A stretch of DNA of 64,000 nt from Paraburkholderia bannensis (GTDB lineage Bacteria > Pseudomonadota > Gammaproteobacteria > Burkholderiales > Burkholderiaceae): the NCBI RefSeq assembly GCF_014200455.1, contig NZ_JACHBW010000020.1:62001-126000 (forward strand), in the 5' to 3' direction. Positions 7,562-16,995 of this stretch are shown here, piece after piece. How positions within the stretch are numbered: the first letter of the stretch is position 1; every line of letters begins with the position of its first letter. The position numbers were made by a program, and so were the translations under genes. A model generated the notes under the pieces. That model saw only the letters and a list, made by a program, of their open reading frames with translations, was not told the DNA's origin and made no database searches.

Positions 7562-8719
7562 TCAGGCGAGGCCGGCCGGGTTAGAAATGCGCAGCCGCCA
7601 GAGGCCGTCCGCGCCGCGCGCCAGCACCTGGGTGGCAGTGCCCGATTCGGTGTGCGCGCCGCCTTCCGCGCCAGGGATGGTGAGCGTCCAGTCCATCAGG
7701 ACAAGCGCGATATCTTCGCTGCCGAGTATGCGGCGCACGGTATTCTTGATTGTCGCGCCCGTCTTCAGCAATGCGGAAAGCTGATCACGCAGCGTCGCGC
7801 GGTCGTTTTCGACGATCGCGCCGCTGGTCATGCGCATCGTGGCGTTGTCGGTGAACAGCGCGAGCAGGGCATCGGCGTCGCCCGCGTTGAACGCCGCGTC
7901 GAACGCCACAGGTACGGCTTCGGGCGTATCCGCCATGGGCGAGCCGAGTGCGCCAACGAAGCGGCGAATCAAGCGCGCCAGTTCCGCCGGCGCTTCCAGT
8001 GGCGACAAATGCCCCACGCCCGCCAACACTTCGAGCTGCGCGCCGGCGATTCGCGGCAGCAATTGCGCCTTGAGCGTCTCGACTCGATCCACCTGATCCC
8101 GTTCGCCCGCGATCACCAGCACGGGGACGGCGATGGCGGCGACCTGTGCGCTGATGTCCTCGCGCATCGCCACGTTCGGCCAGGCGGCCTTGGCTTGCGG
8201 CGCGCCGCGCAGACTGTCTTCGAGCACCTGTTCGCGCTGCTCCGGCGCAAGCGGGCTGCCGCACAACACATGATCGAGCACGGCACTCACCGACTCGCGC
8301 GTGTCGTAGGCGTGCAGCATGGCCGCGCGCGCCTCGTCGGGCAAGTCCATCGGCGAGGGCGGCGAAGGCGCCACCAGCACCAGCCCTTGCAGCCCGCGCG
8401 GGCGACGCGACGCCAGCAGTTGCGCGACCTTGCCCCCCATCGAATGCCCGACCAGCACATAGCGTTCGAGTCCCAGCGCTTCGATCGCGCCCTGCGCATC
8501 GTCGGCGAGATCGGCGATCGTGTAGCCCTGCGGCGGCGCATCCGAATCGCCCCAGCCGCGATGGTCGATGGCGATGGTGCGATACGCGCGGGCGAGCGCG
8601 TCGGTCACGTAACGCCAGGTGCGCGCCGAGCCGCCCCAGTAATGCAGGAACACCAGCGTCTGCGTGCCCTGCCCCGCCTCGACCGCGTGAATGCGGATGC
8701 CGTTCGTTTCGATGTTCAT
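7562..8719 (-). CDS. Alpha/beta hydrolase fused to an NTF2/SnoaL-like domain
   Basis: A 385-residue two-domain protein. Residues 1 to about 255 are an alpha/beta hydrolase with HYWGGSARTW at the oxyanion region, nucleophile Ser93 in GHSMGG, an acid in AGERDQVD and His in GVGHLSP. Residues about 268-385 form an NTF2/SnoaL-like domain (AFDAAFNAGDADALLALFTDNATM, IVENDRATLRDQL, VLMDWTL). The ATG at 8719 has GGGAG upstream. It is divergent from a LysR gene 133 nt away, which probably controls it. The reaction is unknown; the second domain could bind a small hydrophobic ligand or support dimerisation. No frameshift separates the domains, so this is a true fusion. Confidence 0.85.
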   Translation of the reverse strand: MNIETNGIRIHAVEAGQGTQTLVFLHYWGGSARTWRYVTDALARAYRTIAIDHRGWGDSDAPPQGYTIADLADDAQGAIEALGLERYVLVGHSMGGKVAQLLASRRPRGLQGLVLVAPSPPSPMDLPDEARAAMLHAYDTRESVSAVLDHVLCGSPLAPEQREQVLEDSLRGAPQAKAAWPNVAMREDISAQVAAIAVPVLVIAGERDQVDRVETLKAQLLPRIAGAQLEVLAGVGHLSPLEAPAELARLIRRFVGALGSPMADTPEAVPVAFDAAFNAGDADALLALFTDNATMRMTSGAIVENDRATLRDQLSALLKTGATIKNTVRRILGSEDIALVLMDWTLTIPGAEGGAHTESGTATQVLARGADGLWRLRISNPAGLA

Positions 8720-8782
8720 GGTTGCGCTCCCTGGCGTCTGAATGATGAAACCGTGAACACATCGTAGATCCGCGCACTGAAT

Positions 8783-8834
8783 TCGATAATTGGCGATTCA
8801 CGAGCTTCAGTCGATAATATTGTGATCGAATCAC
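8783..8834. promoter_or_regulatory. Candidate LysR operator between divergent genes
   Basis: Two copies of TCGATAAT (8783-8790 and 8811-8818) lie 28 bp apart, followed by the 13-bp partial palindrome GTGATCGAATCAC. Paired binding sites in a divergent promoter next to the regulator gene are typical of LysR control. The element ATCGAATCAC recurs beyond the end of the LysR gene. Confidence 0.45.
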
Positions 8835-8852
8835 GCGACGGGAGACCCGCTC

Positions 8853-9803
8853 ATGGACCGCTTCACCTGCATCGGCGTCTTCGTGGCCGCCATCGAGGAA
8901 GGCAGCTTCGCCGCCGCCGCGCGGCGCTTTGGGCTGTCGCCTGCGATGGCGGGCAAGTACGTGAGCGCACTGGAAACCGATCTCAACGTGCGCCTGCTCC
9001 AGCGCACCACGCGCCGCCTGAGCCTGACCGACGCCGGGCACGCCTACTACGAGCGTTGCAAGCGCATTCTGGAAGCCTTCGACGAAGCCAACCGCGAAGC
9101 CGGAGCTTCGCAGAGCGTGGCGCGCGGCCTGCTGCGCGTCGCCGCGCCCGTCACGTTCGGCGCGTTGCATCTGGGCGGCGCCATCGCCAGCTATATGGCG
9201 GCGCATCCGCACGTCAACGTCGAGGCCGTGCTGAGCGACCGTTACGCCGACCTGCTCGAACTCCAGGCCGACGTGGCGATCCGCATCGGCCGTCTGCCCG
9301 ACTCCGGCCTGGTCGCGCGACGCATCGCGCCGTGCCGCATGGTGCTGTGCGCCGCGCCGTCGTGGCTCGAACAGCACGGCACGCCGCGCAGCCCCGACGA
9401 CTTGCGCGACGCCGCGCGGCTGGCCTTCGGTGAAGCGGTGTCGGCGGGCGACTGGACCGTGATCGACGCGCAGGAGCGCGCGCATGTGATCGGCGGGCCC
9501 TGCCGCCTGCGCGCCAACAATATGCAGATGTTGCTGAGCGCCGCGCTCGCGGGTGCCGGTATTGCTTACGGGCCAACCTTCGTGTTCGGCGAAGCGCTGG
9601 CGCGCGGCGAACTGGTCGCACTGCTGCCCGCCTGCCGCGCGCCCGAACTGACGATACAGGCCGTCTATCCGAGCGCGCGTCACGTGCCGCTCAAGCTGCG
9701 CGCCTTTATCGATCATCTCGCCGGCGCATTCGGCGACGCGCCGCCCTGGGATGGCGCGCCGCCGATGCCCGACGTACCGCCCATGATGAATACCGTGTTT
9801 TAG
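8853..9803 (+). CDS. LysR-family transcriptional regulator
   Basis: A 316-residue LysR protein: an N-terminal winged helix (residues 1-60, FVAAIEEGSFAAAARRFGLSPAMAGKYVSALE, RTTRRLSLTDAG) and a C-terminal periplasmic-binding-like effector domain (LRVAAPVTFGALHL, GRLPDSGLVARRI, VYPSARHVPLKLRAFIDHL). It belongs to the large CrgA/AaeR-like group by these motifs. It is divergent from the hydrolase-NTF2 gene, its most likely target. The effector is unknown. Confidence 0.9.
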   Translation: MDRFTCIGVFVAAIEEGSFAAAARRFGLSPAMAGKYVSALETDLNVRLLQRTTRRLSLTDAGHAYYERCKRILEAFDEANREAGASQSVARGLLRVAAPVTFGALHLGGAIASYMAAHPHVNVEAVLSDRYADLLELQADVAIRIGRLPDSGLVARRIAPCRMVLCAAPSWLEQHGTPRSPDDLRDAARLAFGEAVSAGDWTVIDAQERAHVIGGPCRLRANNMQMLLSAALAGAGIAYGPTFVFGEALARGELVALLPACRAPELTIQAVYPSARHVPLKLRAFIDHLAGAFGDAPPWDGAPPMPDVPPMMNTVF

Positions 9804-9813
9804 CCAAGCCTCA

Positions 9814-9841
9814 TGATTCGATATCCTGATCAATCGAATCA
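9814..9841. terminator. Inverted repeat between convergent genes
   Basis: TGATTCGAT and ATCGAATCA form a perfect 9-bp stem with a 10-nt loop between the LysR stop and the end of the SDR gene that points toward it. AT-rich arms and no T-run make it a poor classical terminator. It could instead be a regulator site, because the same 10-mer ATCGAATCAC is in the LysR promoter. Confidence 0.35.
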
Positions 9842-9871
9842 CATACCGCCACGATATTCAGATCGCACGGT

Positions 9872-10669
9872 TCAAGCGGCCGTATAACGGCTAGCGGGGG
9901 TGTTGCTCGACAGATGCGGCGCCATCGTGCGGCGGGCGCGCTCAAAGGCGTCCCATTCCTCGCCGGCATGCAGCGACGGAATCGTCACGAGTTCGCCGCG
10001 TTCGAAGCCCTTGAGCGCCGCGTCTACCATCGCATGCGCCGACATGACGATTTCCTGCGGCAGATGTTCGAGCGGCAGGCCGCCGGTTTGCCAGAATTCC
10101 GTGGCGGTGGCGCCGGGCAACACGGCCTGCACCTGCACGCCCTTGCCGGCCAGTTCGTGATGCAGCGACTGGCTGAAGGCCAGCACGAAGGCCTTGCTGC
10201 CGCCATACACGCCGTTGAGCGTCTCCGGCGAAATCGCCACGATCGACGAGATATTGATGACCGCGCCCTTGCCGCGCGCCACGAAGCCCGGCACCGCGGC
10301 GTAGGTCAGACGCGTCAGCGCGCCGACGTTCAGGTCGATCAGGCGCGACATCGCATCCACATCGCTTTCCAGCAAGGGCTTGTGGGTGCCCACGCCCGCA
10401 TTGTTGACCAGCAGCGTGATGCTCGCGTCTTCTTTGAGCTTGTCTTCCACGCGGGCGAGATCGACGCGATCGTTCAGATCGGCGTCGATAATCTCGACGC
10501 TGCGATGCGTTTCGTTGGTGATGCGATCGGCCAGCGCGATCAGGCGCTCGCGGTTGCGGGCCACGAGGATGAGATCGTAGCCGCGCTGGGCGAGACGTTG
10601 CGCGTAGACCGCGCCGATGCCCGACGATGCGCCGGTGATGAGGGCTGTACCTGCATGTGCCTGTGCCAT
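9872..10669 (-). CDS. SDR-family oxidoreductase (DltE-like)
   Basis: A 265-residue short-chain dehydrogenase. The ATG at 10669 (MAQAHAGTALITGASSGIG) was chosen over a longer frame because it is preceded by GGAG at a good distance and places the TGASSGIG motif near residue 11. Further motifs are NNAGVG, INISSI and YGGSK. ARNRERL after beta-2 suggests NADP preference. It is divergent from the GlxA-type regulator gene, 133 nt away, which may control it. The substrate is unknown. Confidence 0.9.
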   Translation of the reverse strand: MAQAHAGTALITGASSGIGAVYAQRLAQRGYDLILVARNRERLIALADRITNETHRSVEIIDADLNDRVDLARVEDKLKEDASITLLVNNAGVGTHKPLLESDVDAMSRLIDLNVGALTRLTYAAVPGFVARGKGAVINISSIVAISPETLNGVYGGSKAFVLAFSQSLHHELAGKGVQVQAVLPGATATEFWQTGGLPLEHLPQEIVMSAHAMVDAALKGFERGELVTIPSLHAGEEWDAFERARRTMAPHLSSNTPASRYTAA

Positions 10670-10802
10670 GATGCAACTCCGTTTTAGGGTTTTCGGGTAG
10701 AGGAAAAGCGTGCTGCCGTGAGTGCATTCTGGCGATTGCGGCGCGCGACGCAAATGACGTATTTAGGTATGATTCCGGACATCGGATGAGCGGAGAACGG
10801 AC

Positions 10803-11786
10803 ATGCACCGGATCGGTTTTTTGCTGAGCGAAGGCTTTCAGATCATGACACTCGCATCGCAATCGGTGTTCGAGTACGCAAACCTGAGCGCTGGCGAGGC
10901 GTACTACAGGCTCGAAACCTTTTCGCCGGAGGGCGGCGAGGTGCGCTCCTCGCTGAACATCCCCGTTGGCTCGCGCGCGCTGCGCGGGCGCATCGAAATC
11001 GATACGTGGATCGTCGCGGGCGTGAACGACCCGCTCATCGATCCGCCGCCGCCAAAGATCCTGGCCTTCCTGCGCAAGACCGCGCCGCGCGCGCGGCGTA
11101 TCGCCGGCATCTGCACGGGCGGCTTCGTGCTGGCCGCGGCGGGCCTGCTGGAGCAGCGGCGCGCGACCACGCACTGGTTCTATGGGCGCGAGATGCAGAA
11201 GCGCTATCCGGGTATTCGCGTGGAAGATGACCGAATCTATATCGTCGACGGGCCGATCTGGACTTCGGCGGGCATGACGGCCGGGCTCGATCTGGCGCTC
11301 GCGATGGTGGAAAAGGATCTGGGCGCGGCAATCGCGCGCTCCGTGGCGCATAAGCTGGTGATGCATCAGCGTCGCGCGGGCGGGCAATCGCAGCACTCGG
11401 AGATGCTCGATCTCGCGCCGAAGTCGGACCGCATCCAGAACGCGCTCAACTATGCGCGCCAGAACCTGCACAGCACGCTGACGGTCGAGGAACTGGCCGG
11501 GCGCGTGCATCTGAGCCCGCGCCAGTTCAGCCGCGTTTTCACGCTTGAAACCGGGCAATCGCCCGCCAAAGCCATCGAAGGGCTGCGGCTGGAGGCGGCG
11601 CGCTTGATGATCGAGCAAAGCCGCCACCCGCTCGACGTGATCGCCAGGGAAACTGGCTTTCGCGACCGCCGCCATCTGCGCGAGGCTTTCGTGCGTGGCT
11701 TCGGCATTGCGCCTCAGGCGGTGCGGCGGGAGGCGCGGATGGAGGGGACGGAGGGGCCGGGCGCAACGCCCGCAATCAGCCGCTGA
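10803..11786 (+). CDS. GlxA-family AraC-type transcriptional regulator
   Basis: A 327-residue protein with an N-terminal DJ-1/PfpI-like domain (RIGFLLSEGFQIMTLASQ, IAGICTGGFVLAAAGLL with the conserved Cys elbow, ITHWFYGR-type ATTHWF) and a C-terminal AraC double helix-turn-helix (LTVEELAGRVHLSPRQFSRVF, PLDVIARETGFRDRRHLREAFVRGFG). The ATG follows GGAGAACGG. The family senses small metabolites, often nitrogen compounds. The divergent SDR gene is the natural target. Its 3' end overlaps the vapC relic by 11 nt, tail to tail. Confidence 0.9.
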   Translation: MHRIGFLLSEGFQIMTLASQSVFEYANLSAGEAYYRLETFSPEGGEVRSSLNIPVGSRALRGRIEIDTWIVAGVNDPLIDPPPPKILAFLRKTAPRARRIAGICTGGFVLAAAGLLEQRRATTHWFYGREMQKRYPGIRVEDDRIYIVDGPIWTSAGMTAGLDLALAMVEKDLGAAIARSVAHKLVMHQRRAGGQSQHSEMLDLAPKSDRIQNALNYARQNLHSTLTVEELAGRVHLSPRQFSRVFTLETGQSPAKAIEGLRLEAARLMIEQSRHPLDVIARETGFRDRRHLREAFVRGFGIAPQAVRREARMEGTEGPGATPAISR

Positions 11787-12135
11787 ACAACCATGGATTG
11801 ACGATCTCGACGCCGGTGGGCGCGAAGTCATCGACGTTGCGTGTCACGATCGTCATGCCATGGACGAGTGCGGTCGCGGCGATGAGCGCGTCACGTTCGG
11901 ATCGTCGATCTGGCACGTGCAGGCGGGCGCAACGTAGTGCAACCGGCGTGTCGACCGGCAACGTGCGCGCGGCGAATTCCGGCATGACCTGTCGCTCGAA
12001 CCACTGGCGCAGGGCCGCACCCTGCACGGGATCGCGGCGCTCGATCTGCAGGATGCCCGTTTCGATTTCCATCATGGTGATGGACGACACGAACAGCGAC
12101 GCGGCGTCGACGCTCGCCGCCCATGCCGCGCAGAC
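11776..12135 (-). pseudogene. 5'-truncated PIN-domain (VapC/FitB-like) toxin relic
   Basis: The frame reads a PIN-domain ribonuclease from about its 26th residue onward: AWAASVDAASLFVSS, then ITMMEIETGILQIERRDP, RDALIAATALVHGMTIVTRNVDDF and VNPWLFSG. The N-terminal strand with the first catalytic Asp (the DTN motif) is missing, and the only ATG is within the domain. Upstream sequence in the same frame (to about 12170) has no family resemblance, and no antitoxin gene is present; the sbcD promoter region lies there instead. The Asp and Asn residues of the C-terminal acidic cluster remain. A non-functional relic is the best reading; a short protein from the ATG at 12090 is possible. Confidence 0.75.
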
Positions 12136-12246
12136 CGTTACGTCATCGCGCCGTGGGCGAGTCCTCGGCGAATTCCGCCCTGCACTACAATCGCAGCACT
12201 CGCGCGCGCCGCGCCATTCATCAGAACGAACTCCGCCTCACCCCTC

Positions 12247-13488
12247 ATGCGTATTCTCCACACCTCCGACTGGCACTTGGGCCAGAACTTCATGGGCAAG
12301 AGCCGTCAGGCCGAGCATCGGCAACTGATCGACTGGCTCGTGGCCCAGGTCGACGAGCACGCCGTCGATGCCGTGCTGATCGCCGGCGATATCTTCGATA
12401 CCGGCACGCCGCCCAGCTACGCGCGCGAGCTCTACAGCGATCTCGTGGTGCGTTTGCACGCGGCCGGGGTGGCCCTGCTGCTGCTCGGCGGCAACCACGA
12501 TTCAGTGGCGACGCTGCGCGAAAGCAGCGCCTTGCTTGAGCGGCTTTCAGCGCGCGTCGTGCCGCACGCCGACGCGCCCGAGGCGCAGGTGCGCGTGCTG
12601 CCGCTACGTGCGTCGGGGGCGCAGGCGAAACCTGGTTGCGTGGTCTGCGCCGTGCCCTTCATTCGCGCGCGCGACGTGATGCAAAGCGAGTACGGCCAAA
12701 GCGCGCAGCAGAAGCAGCAAACCCTGCAACTTGCGATCCAGGCCTATTATCAAGCGGTATTCGCCGCCGCCGATGCGCAGCGCAAGACGCTCGAAGCCGA
12801 ACTCGGCCATGGCGTGCCGCTGATCGCCACCGGCCATCTCACGACGGTGGGCGCGAGCGCAAGCGAATCGGTACGCGAGATTTATGTCGGCGCGCTCGAA
12901 GCATTTCCCACTAGCGCATTTCCGCCGGTCGACTACATCGCGCTGGGTCATATTCATCGTCCGCAGAAAGTCGGCGGACTTGCGCATATCCGCTACAGCG
13001 GTTCGCCGATTGCGCTTAGCTTCGACGAAGCCACGCAGCAAAAGGAAATGCTGTTGGTCGAACTGGGCGCAGCGGGCCTCGAATCGGTCACGCCGCTGCC
13101 AGTGCCGGTGTTCCAGCCGCTCGTTGCCCTCAAGGGCAATCTCAAGACGCTGCCCTATGCGTTCGCGCACGCCGCAAAGGATGCCAGCGCCGCGCGCCCC
13201 GTGTGGATCGAAGTCACCGTGGCCGAAGACGACTATCTGGCCGATCTGCCCGCACGCATCCAGACGCTCACCGAAGGTCTGCCCTTGGAAGTGTTGCGCA
13301 TTCGCCGCGAACGCGGCAATAACGTGGCGCAGTTGTCGGCCGATGCGGGCGTCACGCTCGACGAACTCGATCCGCTCGATGTGTTCGCACGCCGTCTCGC
13401 CCACGAAACACTCGACGATGATGTGCGCGACGCGCTCACCGCGCGCTACCGGTCCATTGTCGCGTCCACCGTGGAGGGCGAGGCATGA
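12247..13488 (+). CDS. sbcD: SbcD, nuclease subunit of the SbcCD complex
   Basis: A 413-residue Mre11-type calcineurin-like phosphoesterase that cuts DNA hairpins and processes double-strand ends with SbcC. Metal-binding motifs are all present: TSDWHLGQ near residue 7, GDIFDTG, GGNHDS, TGHLT and GHIHRP. A capping domain follows. The length is typical of the family. It overlaps sbcC by 4 nt (ATGA), the usual arrangement. No clear promoter is visible in the 150 nt upstream. Confidence 0.96.
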   Translation: MRILHTSDWHLGQNFMGKSRQAEHRQLIDWLVAQVDEHAVDAVLIAGDIFDTGTPPSYARELYSDLVVRLHAAGVALLLLGGNHDSVATLRESSALLERLSARVVPHADAPEAQVRVLPLRASGAQAKPGCVVCAVPFIRARDVMQSEYGQSAQQKQQTLQLAIQAYYQAVFAAADAQRKTLEAELGHGVPLIATGHLTTVGASASESVREIYVGALEAFPTSAFPPVDYIALGHIHRPQKVGGLAHIRYSGSPIALSFDEATQQKEMLLVELGAAGLESVTPLPVPVFQPLVALKGNLKTLPYAFAHAAKDASAARPVWIEVTVAEDDYLADLPARIQTLTEGLPLEVLRIRRERGNNVAQLSADAGVTLDELDPLDVFARRLAHETLDDDVRDALTARYRSIVASTVEGEA

Positions 13489-16400
13489 AGATCCGCAGCC
13501 TGCGCCTGAAGAATCTCAACTCGCTCAAGGGCGAGTGGCATATCGATTTCACCAGGCCGCCGTTTTCCGACAACGGTCTGTTTGCCATCACCGGCCCGAC
13601 CGGCGCGGGCAAATCGACGCTGCTCGATGCGATCTGCCTCGCGCTCTATCACGAGACGCCACGGCTGAAGACGCTGTCGGCGTCTGCGAACGACATCATG
13701 ACGCGCCATACGGCGGACTGTCTGGCCGAAGTGGTGTTCGAGGTCAAGGGCGAGGTGTTTCGCGCGTTCTGGAGCCAGCGCCGCGCGCGCGACAAGGTCG
13801 ATGGCGCGTTACAGCAGCCCAGGGTCGAACTCGCGAGCGCTGACGGCACGATCATCACCACGCATATCAGCGAGAAGCTGCGCCGTGTAACGGAGATCAC
13901 GCGCCTGGATTTTCCGCGCTTCACCCGCTCGATGCTGCTCGCGCAGGGCGGCTTTGCAGCCTTCCTCAACGCCACGGCGAACGATCGCGCGGAACTGCTC
14001 GAAGAGCTGACCGGCACGGAAATTTACGGCGAAATCTCGCGCCGTGTGTTCGAGCGCGCAGGCGAGGCGCGCGATGCACTCAAACAATTGCGCGCAAAAG
14101 CCGAAGGCATGGAACTGCTCGATGCCGCGCAACGCGCCGCCATCGAACAGGATATCGTCGCGCTGACCGATCAGTTGAACGCGGGCAACGCGCAGACCAA
14201 AACGTTGCATTCGCAACGGCAATGGCGGCGCGATCTCGCTCAGGCGCAAGCCGATGCGCAAACCGCGCTGGCGCGCGAAGCCGCAGCCAACGCCGCGCTC
14301 GAAGCCGCCGCGCCCGAACTGGCGCGACTTGCCGCGAGCGAGCCCGCCGAAGCGCTGCGCCCCGCGCATCTCGCCATGCAGCAAGCCGACGCGGCCTGTC
14401 GTCAGTCGGAGGCCGAACTCACGGCGTTGCGCCGTGAACGCGCTGAGCGCGTGGCGTCGCAACGCGCGCAATACGCCACGACGGCTTCGCTCGCCTCGCG
14501 CATCGTGCGTGACGGCGATACGCAACTCGCGAAACTCGAAGCTCAACAGCGCAGCGTCGAAACCTGGTGCGCGTCGAATAGCCATCTCGCGCAGCTTGGC
14601 GAGCGCGTTGGCGCGTGGCGTCAGCAGTTCGAACTGCGCAAACGCATGGCAGCGGACCTCGGCGCGCGCCTCAAACAGCTTGGCGAACTGGAACGGCAGC
14701 AGAACGAGCAGCGTGCGCAGCGCGAGCAGCACGCCGCGCTGCTGGCTGCCGCCGGGCGCGCGAAGATCGAATCGGATACCGCGCTGCAAAGCCTCCAACA
14801 AGCGCAAGCGACGCGTCTTGCCGGACAAACGCTCGCGCAGTTGCGCGACGCGTGGCACGCGGATCAAGTGACATTCACGCGCTGGCAGCAACTGGAAACG
14901 GTGGCCGAACGCAGGCGGGCGCTCGCCGATGAAGAGCAAACGCTCGCGAGCGCATTGACGCGTACGCAAAGCGATATCGACATCAAGGCGGCAGAATCGC
15001 AAACGCTTCAGCTATCGCACGCGCAGTTCCAGGCGCGCGTCGAGGACAAGCAGAAGTTGCTCGAACAGGAGCAGATGATTCGCAGCCTCGCACAGCATCG
15101 CGAACAGTTGCAGCCCGGCGAGGCGTGTCCTTTGTGCGGCTCGCACGACCATCCCGCGATCGAGGCTTATCGCGCGCTCGATGAATCCGCGACGCAGGCA
15201 GCGCTGCAGGCAGCACGCGTGGAATTGCAGACTTGCGCACAGCGCTTGAGCGCAACGGAGCAGGCTTTGTCGGCGCTGCGTGCAACGCTCGCGCAACAGC
15301 GCTCGCAGCAAGAAAAGCTGGTTGCGCGCGTCACGCAGAATCGCGCGGAGTGGGACGCGCTCGTCACGGCGCTTGCGGCGCAATCGTTCGACGCGCACGC
15401 ATGGCAACACGCCGATGCGCTCGCGTCCGCGCGCGAATCCGCCAACCAGAAAGCGCAACGGTTGAAGCAGCAACTCGACTCGGTTGAAGAAGCCGAAGCC
15501 GCCCTCACCCGCGCGCGCGAAGCCAACACGCGTTGCGCCGACGCGCTGCACGCCGCACGCGCCCGCGCCGAATTGCTCGATCAATCGCTCAAAAGCCTGC
15601 AGGAACGCGGCGAGGAGATCGCCCGCGAACGCGCTGCCCTGCAAGCGGCGCACGACGACGAATCCGCCCGCCTGCTCGACGCACTGCGTTGCGGCGGCTA
15701 CGCGCTCGACGCGCTTCCCGATGACACCTCAGATTGGCTTGCCTCGCGCAGCGCCGAATGGCGTCAATGGCAGCAGACGCAGCAACGTTTGCAGGCGCTC
15801 GGGCAAGATCTGGTGCGCCAGCGCAGCCTGTGCGAAAGCGCGCGCACGCAGTGGCAAACCTGGCGGGAACGCTGCGCCAGCATCGGCGTGGAAACCGCGG
15901 CGGCCGCCAGCGTGCGCGACAATCTTACGGCGTCCTTATTTTATGACGATGACGGCGACGCAGATGGCGACGCCTCGCCGGAAAGCTTCGACGCCAGCGC
16001 CACGCTTGCGGAGCACTTGACACGCCAACTGGCCGCGCTCGATGGCCAACTCACGCATCTCGAACGCACGCTCGCACAACAACGCACGACGCTCGACGAA
16101 GCCGCGAAGGCGTGGCAGGCGGCCCTTGAACACAGCCCGTTCGCCGATCAAGCGCGCTTCCTCGAAGCCCTGCTGCCAGGCGATCAACGCAAGCACCTGC
16201 AAACCCTCAAGCAGCAACGCGAACAGGAAAAGCAGACCGCCGCCGCATTGCTGCAGGGCGCGCGCAACAAGCTGGCAAACCTGCAAGCGGTGGAACCGCC
16301 TGTGCAGGCCGAAACAACGCTCGAAGCGCTGGAGACGCAACTCGATACACTCGAACAGCAAAACGCGGCACTCAGCGAGCGTCTGGGACACCAGCGCGGC

Positions 16401-16979
16401 TTGCTCGCGCGCGACGCGCAGCAGCGCGACAGCCAGCGCGCATTGTTCGAGCAGATCGAAGCGCAATCGCAGGACGCCGATCTGTGGCAACGGCTCGATT
16501 CGCTGATCGGCTCCGCGAAGGGCGACAAGTTCCGCCGCTTCGCCCAAGGCCTTACGCTCGACCATCTGCTCGCGCTCGCGAACCGGCATCTGGATCGCCT
16601 GCACGCGCGCTATCTGTTGCGCCGCAAATCGACGGGCGAACTGGAACTGGAGATCGTCGACGGCTGGCAGGCGGACGCCACACGCGACACGCGCACGCTC
16701 TCGGGCGGCGAGAGCTTCCTGGTGAGCCTTGCGCTGGCGCTCGCGCTATCGGATCTCGTGAGCCACAAGACCTCGATCGATTCGCTGTTCCTCGACGAAG
16801 GCTTTGGCACGCTCGACGGCGATACGCTCGAAATCGCGCTGGACGCGCTCGATACGCTCAACGCGAGCGGCAAGATGATCGGCGTGATCAGTCACGTCGA
16901 GGGGCTGAAGGAGCGCATCGCCACCCAGATCCGCGTGGAAAAGGGTGGCGGGATCGGCCATTCGCGGCTGGTGCTTTAA
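13485..16979 (+). CDS. sbcC: SbcC, ATPase subunit of the SbcCD complex
   Basis: A 1164-residue SMC/Rad50-like ATPase. Walker A GPTGAGKST is at residues 37-45. A long coiled coil, rich in Gln, Glu, Arg and Ala, is broken by the zinc-hook CPLCG near residue 548. The C-terminal head has the signature LSGGESFLVSLALALAL, Walker B SLFLDEGFGTLD and the H-loop VISHVEGLKE. It works with SbcD as an ATP-dependent nuclease against palindromic DNA. The gene ends 16 nt from the convergent PaiB-like gene. Confidence 0.96.
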   Translation: MKIRSLRLKNLNSLKGEWHIDFTRPPFSDNGLFAITGPTGAGKSTLLDAICLALYHETPRLKTLSASANDIMTRHTADCLAEVVFEVKGEVFRAFWSQRRARDKVDGALQQPRVELASADGTIITTHISEKLRRVTEITRLDFPRFTRSMLLAQGGFAAFLNATANDRAELLEELTGTEIYGEISRRVFERAGEARDALKQLRAKAEGMELLDAAQRAAIEQDIVALTDQLNAGNAQTKTLHSQRQWRRDLAQAQADAQTALAREAAANAALEAAAPELARLAASEPAEALRPAHLAMQQADAACRQSEAELTALRRERAERVASQRAQYATTASLASRIVRDGDTQLAKLEAQQRSVETWCASNSHLAQLGERVGAWRQQFELRKRMAADLGARLKQLGELERQQNEQRAQREQHAALLAAAGRAKIESDTALQSLQQAQATRLAGQTLAQLRDAWHADQVTFTRWQQLETVAERRRALADEEQTLASALTRTQSDIDIKAAESQTLQLSHAQFQARVEDKQKLLEQEQMIRSLAQHREQLQPGEACPLCGSHDHPAIEAYRALDESATQAALQAARVELQTCAQRLSATEQALSALRATLAQQRSQQEKLVARVTQNRAEWDALVTALAAQSFDAHAWQHADALASARESANQKAQRLKQQLDSVEEAEAALTRAREANTRCADALHAARARAELLDQSLKSLQERGEEIARERAALQAAHDDESARLLDALRCGGYALDALPDDTSDWLASRSAEWRQWQQTQQRLQALGQDLVRQRSLCESARTQWQTWRERCASIGVETAAAASVRDNLTASLFYDDDGDADGDASPESFDASATLAEHLTRQLAALDGQLTHLERTLAQQRTTLDEAAKAWQAALEHSPFADQARFLEALLPGDQRKHLQTLKQQREQEKQTAAALLQGARNKLANLQAVEPPVQAETTLEALETQLDTLEQQNAALSERLGHQRGLLARDAQQRDSQRALFEQIEAQSQDADLWQRLDSLIGSAKGDKFRRFAQGLTLDHLLALANRHLDRLHARYLLRRKSTGELELEIVDGWQADATRDTRTLSGGESFLVSLALALALSDLVSHKTSIDSLFLDEGFGTLDGDTLEIALDALDTLNASGKMIGVISHVEGLKERIATQIRVEKGGGIGHSRLVL

Positions 16980-16995
16980 GCACCACACGCGCGAT

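Noticed and set aside
16970..16985. Palindrome GGTGCTTTAAGCACC over the sbcC stop codon
   Set aside because: The loop is one base and the sequence is coding; unlikely to be a terminator.
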